Positions 1 to 12,200 of a stretch of DNA of 64,000 nt are shown piece by piece (position 1 is the stretch's first letter; each line of letters starts with the position of its first letter). Source of the stretch: Nematostella vectensis (Eukaryota; Cnidaria; Anthozoa; Actiniaria; Edwardsiidae); contig NC_064037.1 in assembly GCF_932526225.1 (NCBI RefSeq), positions 15,500,601 to 15,564,600 on the forward strand. Reading direction: 5' to 3'. The notes below the pieces were generated by a model that saw only the letters and a list, made by a program, of their open reading frames with translations, did not search any database and was not told the DNA's origin. The translations under genes and the position numbers were made by a program.

Positions 1-201
1 TTCCTGACAGAGGTGAAGGGGTACCTGCAAGACAGAAAGGTGCGCAGGGTGTCTCCACTATTTGCCGAGGAGTTGTTTGTCCCTGTAAGACGTGAAGAAC
101 AGCAGTCGCAGGTCAGTGGAGGACAAGTCAAGTATGAGGAACAGGCCAGAGAGGCACTGGCCGTAGTGGAGGACGATTTGGACATTCAGGACCTTGAGTG
201 A
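1..201 (+). CDS. C-terminal fragment of an unrecognised protein
   Basis: The frame is open from the first base to a TGA at 199-201, giving about 66 residues. The fragment is charged (RKVRR early, then Glu/Asp-rich) and ends in the acidic tail EDDLDIQDLE. No domain, signal peptide or membrane segment is visible. Codon use looks protein-like, unlike the A-rich DNA that follows, so I read it as the last exon of a gene entering from the left. I cannot name it. Confidence 0.55.
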   Translation, partial: FLTEVKGYLQDRKVRRVSPLFAEELFVPVRREEQQSQVSGGQVKYEEQAREALAVVEDDLDIQDLE

Positions 202-577
202 GCGTAGCTCCTGAAAGGTCTACTATGTTTTCATAAGGTTTCGAATAATTTATCAGAATTAGTGTGTATGTCTGAGTGCGATAGACATTTAGACATTTAT
301 TATTTAGCTACTCTAAATAATATACATGCGCAGAAACGTGATGGCGAGAAGGCTTTGCAAAAAGGAGAATCACTCTGGCTTGAGAAAGAACTGGACTCGC
401 GAGATAGAAGAGTGAGAAGTCTCTACCTATATCAACATGTGTGACAGCAGAAAAGCGTCAATACAAAATTAGACACGGGAACCTCGAGACTTCTGATAGA
501 AGCCTTAACAATGTGCCCATACTATATGTACTTTATATTAGAATTAGTGTGTATGTCTGAGTGTGGTAGATTTAGCG
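202..577. other. Probable 3' flank of the leftmost gene, with a 24-bp direct duplication
   Basis: No coding signal is seen. A 24-bp sequence (AGAATTAGTGTG followed by TATGTCTGAGTG) occurs at 255-278 and again, identical, at 540-563, just before the inverted-repeat element that starts near 578. Confidence 0.5.
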
Positions 578-2008
578 ACTGGGACCCTTTAGGAACGCAG
601 AGACGAACAACAAACAGTTCTGAATTACGATAAAGCAAGAGATACACCAAAACGTTTTGAAGGATGAAAAATTACCAAAGCCAAATACAAATAAATGAAG
701 GCTCGGATGCTGAAAGAAAGGGGTTAAAAATACACCAAACGGTCATCAAGAAACAGCAAAAAAGTGAATAAATAAACATATAGAGGATCAGAAAATTTCA
801 CGAGAAAAGACTACAGATTTAGTTACTCTCACTGTAGAACTGATGTGCTATAGCCTAAAGATAAAGAAAATTAAGTCAAGAGTCACCTAGACGAAATCCA
901 TTTGTGCGCCGAATGGCTTTAATGAAGATACAAACGTATCGCGATAGAAGGAAAAGTGAGACGAAGAAGATAAAAACGGCTGCGAAAAGAGAGCGAGCCA
1001 CAAGGGGAAGTAGTCAAACAGGTTAAAAGTGTTTTGATGAGAAGTTAATTGGGAAAGGGTTAACACGAGAATGAGATAGAAGTGGGCATGGAAGAAAGGC
1101 AAATAAAAGGTTCAACATAGAAATGAAGAGGAGAAGCAGTTTAATAAAAAGAAAGGATTGAGATGCTGAGAATTAGGAAGAAGAAGAAAGCGACTGATCA
1201 GAATAATAAAGATGGCGGAACAAGGGTAGAAATACGGAACGAAGGCTTGAGATCGACGGAAAATGTGATGGAATGGATGCGGTAGAATACCGATGGAGGG
1301 ACGAAGAAGGCTAGCGTAAATGGTCGTAGGAAATGGAAAGTAAGACGATGGAAACCAACAGCACCCAGTCTACGCATGCGTGAATTAGCGGAAGCAAGGA
1401 TCGTAGGGCACCGATGGGTTGCTGTTGGTTAGATTGGAAAAGATGGCAGAAGGTGGGACGGAATGGGGGTGGGGTATTTAGGAATGAAAGGAGAGGATTT
1501 GGCAGAGGTGATTGAGATGGAATGGCGTTTCGTTTTGTTTGTAAGGTAATTGGAATTTTAGCAGAGAGGTATGTAAGAATGATATTGAGTAAGAGATTAC
1601 ACGGATGCAAAGGGGTTATTGATAAAGTTTATGTTTGAAATTGATTCGGTGGAAAAGTTTACGAGTAAATAGAACCAAGAAAGTCGAGAAGATAAGAGCA
1701 TTGTTGAAGAAAACGAAAAGATGAAACAAATAATGGACTAAAAAGAAACTACAAAGTATAGAATTAGAATTAAAGATCAAGATGTTGATAGTATATTGAT
1801 AAGTACAGAATAATGGAAGAATGTGAAAACTAAGTCTGAATACAAAAGACGAACGACGAGAAATGAGGACAGTAGAAAATGGGATGGAAAATAAATCGAG
1901 TGTTAAAAAAGGATATGAATGACTATTCAAAATCTTGGAACAGCACGACGAAGAAGTTGCAACAAGTCGTGGATAATAAATCAACGAATTGGAATAAAGG
2001 GTCCCAGT
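578..2008. mobile_element. Candidate non-autonomous DNA element with 14-bp terminal inverted repeats
   Basis: ACTGGGACCCTTTA at 578-591 is matched perfectly in inverted form at 1995-2008. The 1.4 kb interior is strongly purine-rich on the plus strand and has no convincing coding frame; the modest minus-strand frames are hydrophobic and low in complexity, as expected of a pyrimidine-rich complement. No clean target site duplication is seen at the ends, so the class is unknown. Confidence 0.4.
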
Positions 2009-2649
2009 AGAATTAAGCTGTACATAGAACTACTTATCAGTAAGCAAGGTATTGATTAATAAATGTCTAGAAATTCAAATCTCTCTGGATATCATTCTCT
2101 TTTTTCGATGTCATGATAATCTTTTTTTTTATTGCTTAGGTGATAGAACAATAATTGAACTAAAACGGTAATCTAAATAGATAAATAGTTACGTCGGCAA
2201 AAGCGGGTTAGAAAAAATAGGTTCTGCTGAGATTGCTTTCATTGCACAACAGCCATTTAAATGAACACAACATGAAATGTTGAAAATAAGGATTTCATGA
2301 GAATATTTTTAATGCGATTTGTCCTCACGGTAAATTATCTTGTGGGTCCATAGATGCTTGTGAAGCTTGAAACATTTACCGCAAGTCTGAAATAAATACT
2401 GATTTTCTTTTAAGTTCAATATTTGACGATCCTTCAGTAAGATATGAACCGCTTTTTGGTGATCTAGGGGGGTGGGGGTGGGGGGGCAGGGTGGGGGGGC
2501 AGGGTGCACGCCTTAAATTCAGCAGGTCCTCCAAATGCTTATTTAGTTCGCAAGACCATGATTCCATTTGAAAGCCAATGGATGTGTTATCTGGAAAAAA
2601 AAAAAAAAACGGGTCCAAACGGTGCCATGGTTGCGATCTCTTATTGATA

Positions 2650-2825
2650 TCGAGGGTGGATCTACAGGTGGACCGAGTGGGCCCTGCCACCCCCCTCCCT
2701 ATTTTTAGATATTTGGCTGAAAAATGACAATAAAAATAAGGAAATCCTAGGATGAACAATGAGCCCGGGCTTGAAAACCTTGTTTCAACCCCCTATTTTG
2801 GAATTCCTGGGTCCGTCCCTGGATA
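2650..2825 (+). repeat. Short dispersed repeat, copy 1 of 3 in the window
   Basis: The sequence shares an ordered set of blocks with 58440-58615 and, inverted, with about 5545-5655: GGATCTA, a C-rich stretch, CCCCCTATTTT, an ATTTGGCT block, ATAAGGAAATCC, and a CTTGAAA...CCC end. The layout suits a MITE or SINE-like family. It lies in the intron of the zinc finger pseudogene. Confidence 0.55.
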
Positions 2826-2924
2826 AGTACCTTCAAACAGCTCTTAACGAAAGACGCAACAGCAGGATGCAGTAAAGCATTTTTACCTCACACTTGTATG
2901 GCCTCTCACTGGAATGCACAGTCA

Positions 2925-4345
2925 GGTATGTTTATTTAACCTTTAGCAGCGTGAGAGCTGAATTACAGGCTAAGCGCAACATTAACTAATTTAAACAATA
3001 CAAATATTTAACAGTGACAAATTCAGAAAAACGTTTAGTGTGACATTTCTTAAATCTATGCGTCTGCTGGTGTCTTAACGAGTAATAGTTAGTCTTTTTC
3101 GATCTTCTACTATCAGCTATATGGTAGAGGCCAGACAGCCGCAGAGCATCCTGGTATTGGCAACCAGGTATAATTATCTTAAGTGCTCTCCTCTGGATCT
3201 TTTCCAGTGCTTCAGAGAGGTAACACGGAATATTTGAAAAAATGACTGAGACATATTCAGTGATAGATCGAATTAGTGAGCATAGTATACAGTTACCATA
3301 TCTTCTACGGGTACACCACATTTCTTAAGTGTTCTTAAAGCATATAATCGTCGGTTGGCTTTCTTGATTATATAGTCGCAGTGGACCCCCATGACAGGTC
3401 CTAAGAAAGATAGACACCGAGTAGTTTAAATGATTTGACACGTTCAATGAGGATGCCATCGGTGGTAATGGGGGGATACGTACAACTATTGTAATCAAGG
3501 AAGTCAATCGACATCGACTTACACTTGGCCGGCTTTAATTTCATGTTGTTACTGAAAGCGAAATCTTGAATGTCATTCACAATATATTTCATGTAAGATG
3601 GTGAGTTCCTTGGGATTATCTCCAGGACTGTCAAGTCATCTACATATTTGGCACGCGTTGCCCACTTAGAAACAAGGCCATTTACCATGATAGAAAAGAG
3701 AACAGGCCCTAATTTTGTACCCTGGGGAATTCCTCCATTAAGGTAGCGAACAAACGATGAAGCAGAGCCTATGCGAACTGATTGCGAACGGCCTTGGAGG
3801 AAAGCAGCAATCCACCTAACAAGACATGGGTGTAAATTAAAATTACTCAGTTTGCGAAGAAGAACGTGATGGTCAATCAGGTCGAAGCCTTTTTTAAAAT
3901 CCGCAAAAAAAGAGGTTTATACTACAACTACCATTGTCCAAAGCCTCTAGGGCTAGGTGAATAATATAGGCGATTGCATGTTGGGTTGATTTCCCTGCAG
4001 CAGAAAACTGTTTGCAATCGAGTTCCTCGTATACCCTTGGGAGTGACCTTGCAAGCGTTAATCCCTCAATGACTTTTGCGATCTGGTTAGTCAGCGAGAT
4101 CGGCCGGATATCCTCATCAACCCTTTTGGGCGGCATCTGCTTTGGCAGGGGGGTCACCACCGCGCGCTTCATGGACGAAGGGAGTATACCTTGTCTCAAG
4201 GAGATATTATACATGTGCGCAACCAGCGGTGCGAGTTCAAACGCAAACACTTTCAAGACTATGTTTGGAATGCCGTCGGGGCCTGGGGCTTTCTTGATTT
4301 TGGTGCTCCGCAGTGCAACATAAACTTCGCGATCAGTCACATAAA
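2925..4345 (-). mobile_element. 5'-truncated non-LTR retrotransposon (LINE), reverse transcriptase fragment
   Basis: Minus-strand frames show ordered reverse transcriptase blocks: KKAPGPDGIPN, PLPK...RPISLTN, DFKKGFDLIDHH (first catalytic Asp), GGIPQGTKLGPVLF, and the catalytic AKYVDDL (YVDD instead of the common YADD). After these come KLLGVYLS and a C-terminal SLIRSITEYVSVIF...LEKIQRRALKII region typical of CR1/Jockey-type elements. The frame breaks at a poly-T run near 3890-3910 and again downstream, so it is dead. No endonuclease domain remains. The 9-bp duplication GCACAGTCA at 2916-2924 and 4346-4354 marks target-primed insertion. The 3' end reads GGTTAAATAAACATACC. Confidence 0.88.
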
Positions 4346-5544
4346 GCACAGTCATGTGTCTTTGAAGACTTCTTTTTCGGGGTAAGATCTTCCAACAAGT
4401 GGTACATTCATACAGCCTTCTCTGCTTGGTGTGTTGGGTTTCATGAATTTTGAGATGATAAGAATCAAAGATGTAACGCTTATCATAGAACTTGCACTTC
4501 AAAGGTTTTTCTTTCAAATGAACCCTTTAGTGAATAGCCAATGATGCTGTGGAAGAATGAACAAATCTGTCATCGCTAGGTGACCATAATTGAACACAGA
4601 AAAGGATCCAAGAAGGTTGAATAGTTATAATGTAGCTTCATGTCCCTGATTCAAAGGTCACAGTGATGGCTCATGGTGGAGATATGCATCGTTTTTGCTT
4701 TTATTACAGAATTGTGAGAAAGGGGGTGCTAGATTTGTTGATCAGATTTGTTTTTGTGTGAAGACAGATACAAAAGAGTTTAAAGTCAGTTGATTCTTTG
4801 TAAAAAGAAAAACATCCGCCTGATGACTTTTCATCAAAATTTAGGTATTCTTTTAAACAATGATGCCGTGCCTTAATACATTCCATTTCACAAATGTTTG
4901 GCGGATTTATAGTGCCCGGAAGTTTTTCTAGCCACGGCTCTCAGAGATATGTCCCAATACTGTTGTATGTATGTGTTTTTAGTGAACCTAGGAGGGTGAA
5001 GCGTGCGTGAACCCACTTGCTATCCATAAAGTGTGTAATTTCTTTTTGAAGCAAATGTCAAATACTATCCTGACTGTGCACCCCCTCATCCTCAGCAAAT
5101 CCTGGGGGTGCACCTGACTTGAGATTTGCCATAAATGTGGTTCCAGGCTCTCCTCTGTTGAACTAAGATGCCCCAAGGTTATTTACATAGTAATACTCAC
5201 TTTTAAATTTCTGTGCATGAATCCTAGTACTGAACCTGAAACTGCTGGTTCTTACAGGCTGACTGGCATGGTATAGCTGTTTCGTCCTTCACAAAGGTCC
5301 TACCAAAAATTGGAAATATTGACTTAAGTTTAAATTGCACTATTGACTTTGTGGTTGGGTCTTAGGGAGGTTGGTTTATTTGATTTATTTACTTTTAGTC
5401 AGGTGATTCTATAAAAGACTATATAATAAAAAGAGTCTTATTTGCATTGGCCAGGCGATGATAAACAAAGCTGCCATATTATGTATGGTGCCACCATTTT
5501 GCTGTCAACGGGAAGTTTGTCATGCAAAAAGTCACAAAAAGGGG

Positions 5545-5655
5545 GCCGAAGCAAGGGTTTTAAGAAAGGGGGACCGGATCCATTGCTCTACCATGTATTT
5601 TCTTATAATTCTTGTAATTTTTAAACCAGATATCTGAAAATGGGGTGCGCCCATG
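5545..5655 (-). repeat. Short dispersed repeat, copy 2 of 3 (inverted)
   Basis: On the minus strand it reads CCCATTTTCAGATATCTGG, then a TTACAAGAATTATAAG block and GGATCCGGTCCCCC, with a closing TTAAAACCC. These are the same blocks, in the same order, as at 58440-58615 and 2650-2825. Confidence 0.5.
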
Positions 5656-6202
5656 CCTATTGTTTCAAAGGAGCTTGTTGTAACAGCAAGTAGCATATTG
5701 AGATATTGCCTCTGTCTTTGTTACGTGTTAGTTCCTAGGTGTTGGAAGTATACAGCAAGAGGGGTACAGGGGAAATGCATCCCTCACCCCCCCCCCCCCC
5801 CCCCCCGCCAAAAAAAGGCTTCCAGTTTTATCACATGACATTTTCGTCAATACCTTGTGCCTCCTTAATAATCATGATATGTTATAACAATGAAAAGAGC
5901 AGTATTTTTCAGTCAGTACAACGGCTTGAGTTTGAAAAAATATATACTACATTTTTGGTCGAGACGATGGCTCCATTCAAGACGTCCAATAAACATTGCA
6001 CCTTTGGGGGGGAGGGATGGTAGTTTTCCGATGCATTTAAAGTACAACTTATTTCATTTGTCGTATGTGAATGACAATTGGGTTTTGAACTTGTCACTCA
6101 AGTTTTTGATCAATGGTTTTATTTTCGAAAGTAAAGAAACAGTGAAAAGGCGCTATGGAAAAGCGTATCAAAGAAACAAGAGGTCAAAGACGATAGAGGA
6201 GG

Positions 6203-6228
6203 CCTGGGTACTAATGTTTAGACGACGA
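6203..6228 (+). promoter_or_regulatory. Conserved 5' leader element of gene A
   Basis: CCTGGGTACTAATGTTTAGA lies about 40-60 bases before the gene A start codon. It matches CCTGAGTTCTAATGTTTGGA before gene C (38090-38109) and CCTGAGCTCCAATGTTTAGA at 24334-24353 in the relic copy. It could be a shared core promoter or 5' UTR element. The function is inferred only from conservation and position. Confidence 0.4.
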
Positions 6229-6262
6229 CGAGAGCTTTGCTGCTTCTGATGGTTCGTCCAAA

Positions 6263-9200
6263 ATGAGAGAAATACCAAATAATCGCGGGTAAGGGACAGA
6301 AACATGTAAACATATCAACTTAAAGAGATGCAAAAACTTATGCCTCAAGGAATGGTTTACTGCTTTCAGGAGGAAACTGCTTTCAATCATCGACAAACTT
6401 TCGGATCGTCCCGTCACATCATCTCTGGATTCACGTGTGAGTTTCAAACCGTTTCTACAAAATTCCTACCAGTATAATACATCGATTCAAGAGCCGTGTA
6501 TACTGGAAATAAGATGAAAGCTGTATACCAAGCTCTCTAATATCAATAAACCATTAGAATTCGCTTTGAGAACGAATGATTTGGTTAAATAAATGTTTTG
6601 GCGCGAAAGTTTCAACACGACATATATATTCAAGATGGCGTATAAACAAGCGATCTAAATAAGGAGGCATCCAAAATGAAACGAGCTCTCTCAGTGGCGG
6701 ATCTAGGATTTAGAAAAGGGGGGTGACTTTTTTGACAGTCTGTCGCGATTATTCTTTTTTCAGAATTTTAACCCATTGACTCCTGGCTTTTTTGGAGCTG
6801 AATTTACAAAAAACAGACTGAAAACAGATACCTCCCCCCCTATTCTGAGTTTTATACAGCCCGTTAAAGTCAAACACAGCTGCACCTAGTCAGCGGTATC
6901 TGAGCTTTCCAACAGTGCTTTGCGGTCCCCACTTTTAATCCCTCGTCGTTGTGCTAAAGCCAGCACAAGTTGATGGTTGCTTGTATTTTTCATAAAAAAT
7001 ACAGCTATGAGCATATTAGGAGAGTGTCTCAGGACATCATGAAGTCTTTTGGGGCATAATTGAGTGCTTTGCTTATGGATATTTGCAAGCAAAGGTGGAT
7101 TCATGATGATTTTTTCTTGTTTAGCTTTGCCCGGATGAGAAAATAATTTTCTAATGAATCACCACAGCTCTCCTAAATGCTGTCTTTTCTGAAACCAAAT
7201 TGATTCCAAAATTGTTTACACTGCTACTCTGGGTCTGTATGACATGTAATTGATTTGTTTGGCTTCGGGGTGAAAAGACTTATAAAAGACTTAAAAAACC
7301 ATCTGACTTTGGGGAGAGGAGTGTTGACTGGCCCTCCCCTCGTGAATTTTCCCCTGGATCTCCCAGAATGCTTTGCAATACGTAAATATATTTTCGTGAT
7401 TGTATAATCCTTCAAGGAATGGACATTGTGTTTTGAGGCCAAGGAAATGTACCTGGAGGATCAGAATAAAGGTATCTATATTTGTGTCTTGAGCTGTGTT
7501 TGCTGATCTCTCTCCCTTGTGTGGTATTTTGAGCGTTTTATTGAGAGGGGTGATTCTGCTTTTCTCTCCTTGTTCGATTTGAGATTTGTCAAAGAACCTG
7601 TGCTATTATTTGGCTTAAGAGTAGATGCCAACACCTTGGTTGGATGCATATCTGCAAGACCATTTATCCCTTAGACTGATGCCTGAGTATCTTCATCTTG
7701 TTGTGTTTATTTTGAATTTATGAATTTTTTGGGTTGTGGGTACTTCCCAAAGCCAGTACAGGCCGGTTGAGGGGTCAATGTGTTAAGAAACATATTTCAT
7801 ATTACAAATTCATCTACAAAATCGTGTTACTTATTAAAGGTTTGAATGAGAGAACCAATAGCATAATAGCTGCTACGGACTTTACCGGAAGAACACTTAG
7901 AAAAGAAGATAACGCCATCCGCCATTGTTGCACTGCCAAAAACGCCTACGCCTACATTTCCCAAAAATCATCCAGTTTGCGATTTCTATTTTCTGGTGCA
8001 AGTGCATCAATCACAATGCAATTTATATAAAGGAATTCTGACGGCCACTTGTCAAAAAATTTGGAAAGCTCATTGGCATGTTAATAAGTCCCTCGCAGCT
8101 TCAACTTGCTTTTCCACTCTACTATGTGCGAGCATGAATTTTCCAGTTGCACTTTGTCTAGCGTGTGATAATATATACACTGGAAGAATACATTTTAAAG
8201 AATGCTAGATAGATATTTGAATAGAAAAAAGTATTTGATGTATAGTGGTGCCCCCCTTCATAGAAGTAAATCGCCCTATCTTTTAGGGCATTAAATGCAA
8301 CCAACTGCTATAAAATTATTACGCTTTTGTTGTTCCTTAGGGAGTCTCACAGGTCTCACAGTGATTTTAGAGCTTCGACCACACCCAATGTACTATCCTT
8401 AAGGGTTAAAAAATGTTGTTGAAAAGTGCTATCCCTTAGAAGGTTTTCTGCTTTTCTGTTCTGCCATTCATACCGATCTGATTCATGTTCCTGTTTTGCC
8501 TAGTGCAGTGGCCTGGTATTTTATTGTGATCAAATACTGTATCGCTTCTCAACGGAAGAAAAAGATACTGTAGCATGAACTAAATAACATGGTTATGGTT
8601 ATGGTTATTCTGAATAAAACATTAAAAAGTCTGCAAACACTTAACAAAAACATGCGGATGTGGATCACAGGTGTGGACATTAGATCAATAGATCCATATC
8701 CTGGGAAAAGATGAGTTCAATAAACTTCGCACTACAGCAACAGTCAAATAGTGCTGTAAAGTTTTTTTGATGACAAAGTCTGTGTGTGATCCACTGTAAA
8801 GCTGGAATACTGGAAATATGTTTTTAGTGTTATAAAAAAAATGATGCTCTCTACTCTTCCCTCCCATACTTATGGAATTAGGGCTTTTGCTGGTAATTTT
8901 ACTGCTACTTACTATTTCATTATATTTTCTTCTTTTAGAACAATCATGAACATGGAGGACAAAGTCAATCGAACTCTGCAGAATCTAGCAGGTATAGAAA
9001 AGTCTAATTACTAGAAATAAAAAGCATTTTCTTCTTCTTCATCAAACAGTGAAACACAGGATCAATAAAAGAAACAAAGATTACAGTAATTACCAACAAT
9101 GATGTTCAATTAAATCAGAGAACCTGGAGACATGTACTGTTAAGAGTGTCCAAAAGGAAAATTGTTGTACTGGTTCCTATACTCATTGTTGTACTGGTTC

Positions 9201-12200
9201 CTATAATCATTGTTGTACTGGTTCCTATACTCATTGTTGTACTGGTTCCTATACTCATTGTTGTACTGGTTCCTCTACTCATTGTTGTACTGGTTCCTAT
9301 ACTCATTGTTGTACTGGTTCCTATACTCATTGTTGTACTGGTTCCTATACTCATTGTTGTACTGGTTCCTATACTCATTGTTGTACTGGTTCCTATACTC
9401 ATTGTTGTACTGGTTCCTCTACTCATTGTTGTACTGGTTCCTATACTCATTGTTGTACTGGTTCCTATACTCATTGTTGTACTGGTTCCTCTACTCATTG
9501 TTGTACTGGTTCCTATACTCATTGTTGTACTGGTTCCTAAACTCATTGTTGTACTGGTTCTTCTACTCATTGTTGTACTGGTTCCTCTACTCATTGTTGT
9601 ACTGGTTCCTATACTCATTGTTGAACTGGTTCCTATACTCATTGTTGTACTGGTTCCTATACTCATTGTTGTACTGGTTCCTCTACTCATTGTTGTACTG
9701 GTTCCTATACTCATTGTTGTACTGGTTCCTAAACTCATTGTTGTACTGGTTCTTCTACTCATTGTTGTACTGGTTCCTCTACTCATTGTTGTACTGGTTC
9801 CTATACTCATTGTTGAACTGGTTCCTATACTCATTGTTGTACTGGTTCCTAAACTCATTGTTGTACTGGTTCCTATACTCATTGTTGTACTGGTTCCTAT
9901 ACTCATTGTTGTACTGGTTCCTATACTCATTGTTGTACTGGTTCCTATAATCATTGTTGTACTGGTTCCTATACTCATTGTTGTACTGGTTCCTATACTC
10001 ATTGTTGTACTGGTTCCTATACTCATTGTTGTACTGGTTCCTATACTCATTGTTGTACTGGTTCCTATACTCATTGTTGTACTGGTTCCTATACTCATTG
10101 TTGTACTGGTTCCTATACTCATTGTTGTACTGGTTCCTATACTCATTGTTGTACTGGTTCCTCTACTCATTGTTGTACTGGTTCCTATACTCATTGTTGT
10201 ACTGGTTCCTATACTCATTGTTGTACTGGTTCCTCTACTCATTGTTGTACTGGTTCCTATACTCATTGTTGTACTGGTTCCTAAACTCATTGTTGTACTG
10301 GTTCTTCTACTCATTGTTGTACTGGTTCCTCTACTCATTGTTGTACTGGTTCCTATACTCATTGTTGAACTGGTTCCTATACTCATTGTTGTACTGGTTC
10401 CTATACTCATTGTTGTACTGGTTCCTCTACTCATTGTTGTACTGGTTCCTATACTCATTGTTGTACTGGTTCCTAAACTCATTGTTGTACTGGTTCTTCT
10501 ACTCATTGTTGTACTGGTTCCTCTACTCATTGTTGTACTGGTTCCTCTACTCATTGTTGTACTGGTTCCTATACTCATTGTTGTACTGGTTCCTATACTC
10601 ATTGTTGTACTGGTTCCTATACTCATTGTTGTACTGGTTCCTATACTCATTGTTGTACTGGTTCCTATACTCATTGTTGTACTGGTTCCTCTACTCATTG
10701 TTGTACTGGTTCCTATACTCATTGTTGTACTGGTTCCTATACTCATTGTTGTACTGGTTCCTCTACTCATTGTTGTACTGGTTCCTATACTCATTGTTGT
10801 ACTGGTTCCTAAACTCATTGTTGTACTGGTTCTTCTACTCATTGTTGTACTGGTTCCTCTACTCATTGTTGTACTGGTTCCTATACTCATTGTTGAACTG
10901 GTTCCTATACTCATTGTTGTACTGGTTCCTATACTCATTGTTGTACTGGTTCCTCTACTCATTGTTGTACTGGTTCCTATACTCATTGTTGTACTGGTTC
11001 CTAAACTCATTGTTGTACTGGTTCTTCTACTCATTGTTGTACTGGTTCCTCTACTCATTGTTGTACTGGTTCCTATACTCATTGTTGAACTGGTTCCTAT
11101 ACTCATTGTTGTACTGGTTCCTAAACTCATTGTTGTACTGGTTCCTATACTCATTGTTGTACTGGTTCCTATACTCATTGTTGTACTGGTTCCTATACTC
11201 ATTGTTGTACTGGTTCCTATAATCATTGTTGTACTGGTTCCTATACTCATTGTTGTACTGGTTCCTATACTCATTGTTGTACTGGTTCCTATACTCATTG
11301 TTGTACTGGTTCCTATACTCATTGTTGTACTGGTTCCTATACTCATTGTTGTACTGGTTCCTATACTCATTGTTGTACTGGTTCCTATACTCATTGTTGT
11401 ACTGGTTCCTATACTCATTGTTGTACTGGTTCCTCTACTCATTGTTGTACTGGTTCCTATACTCATTGTTGTACTGGTTCCTATACTCATTGTTGTACTG
11501 GTTCCTCTACTCATTGTTGTACTGGTTCCTATACTCATTGTTGTACTGGTTCCTAAACTCATTGTTGTACTGGTTCTTCTACTCATTGTTGTACTGGTTC
11601 CTCTACTCATTGTTGTACTGGTTCCTATACTCATTGTTGAACTGGTTCCTATACTCATTGTTGTACTGGTTCCTATACTCATTGTTGTACTGGTTCCTCT
11701 ACTCATTGTTGTACTGGTTCCTATACTCATTGTTGTACTGGTTCCTAAACTCATTGTTGTACTGGTTCTTCTACTCATTGTTGTACTGGTTCCTCTACTC
11801 ATTGTTGTACTGGTTCCTATACTCATTGTTGAACTGGTTCCTATACTCATTGTTGTACTGGTTCCTAAACTCATTGTTGTACTGGTTCCTATACTCATTG
11901 TTGTACTGGTTCCTATACTCATTGTTGTACTGGTTCCTATACTCATTGTTGTACTGGTTCCTATACTCATTGTTGTACTGGTTCCTCTACTCATTGTTGT
12001 ACTGGTTCCTATACTCATTGTTGTACTGGTTCCTATACTCATTGTTGTACTGGTTTCTATACTCATTGTTGTACTGGTTCCTATACTCATTGTTGTACTG
12101 GTTCCTATACTCATTGTTGTACTGGTTCCTATACTCATTGTTGTACTGGTTCCTATACTCATTGTTGTACTGGTTTCTAAACTCTAGGCTATAATGTGTG

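Larger units (their letters stand above)
2309..4546 (-). pseudogene. Inverted C2H2 zinc finger pseudogene of the A/B/C family, interrupted by a LINE
   Basis: On the minus strand, acceptor TTCCACAG opens an exon at 4546 that reads in the same phase (1) as the matching exon of genes A, B and C. It codes SLAIH, then an in-frame TAA, then RVHLKEKPLKC and two more finger-like units ending in SLQRHMTV. The frame is cut at 4346 by a LINE and resumes after it with HSSERPYKCE, followed by a donor (exon end 2887). The next exon (2386-2309, acceptor TTTATTTCAG) codes TCGKCFKLHKHLWTH and YREDKSH, then stops where the intact paralogues continue with DKPFKC. Introns fall at the same positions as in A-C. 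The stop, the insertion and the early end make it non-functional. No earlier exons were found between 4550 and 6260. Confidence 0.8.
4547..6262. other. Intergenic region between the inverted pseudogene and gene A
   Basis: No coding exon could be supported on either strand. It contains a 17-18 base poly-C run near 5787 and one inverted dispersed-repeat copy near 5545-5655. The last roughly 60 bases before 6263 hold a segment also present upstream of gene C. Confidence 0.5.

Noticed and set aside
3894-4546. A zinc finger-reverse transcriptase fusion gene
   Set aside because: The join is a LINE insertion marked by a 9-bp target duplication, with the finger exon resuming beyond it.
6886-7442. 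Minus-strand frames MNPPLLANIHKQ... and similar ones at 39895-40646 as a transposase
   Set aside because: Short and broken between the two copies, with no piggyBac transposase motifs.
9115-12194. Open frames of over 1,000 codons on both strands
   Set aside because: They are forced by a 24-bp stop-free repeat. They lie between two phase-matched coding exons of gene A and show only 8-residue repetition.
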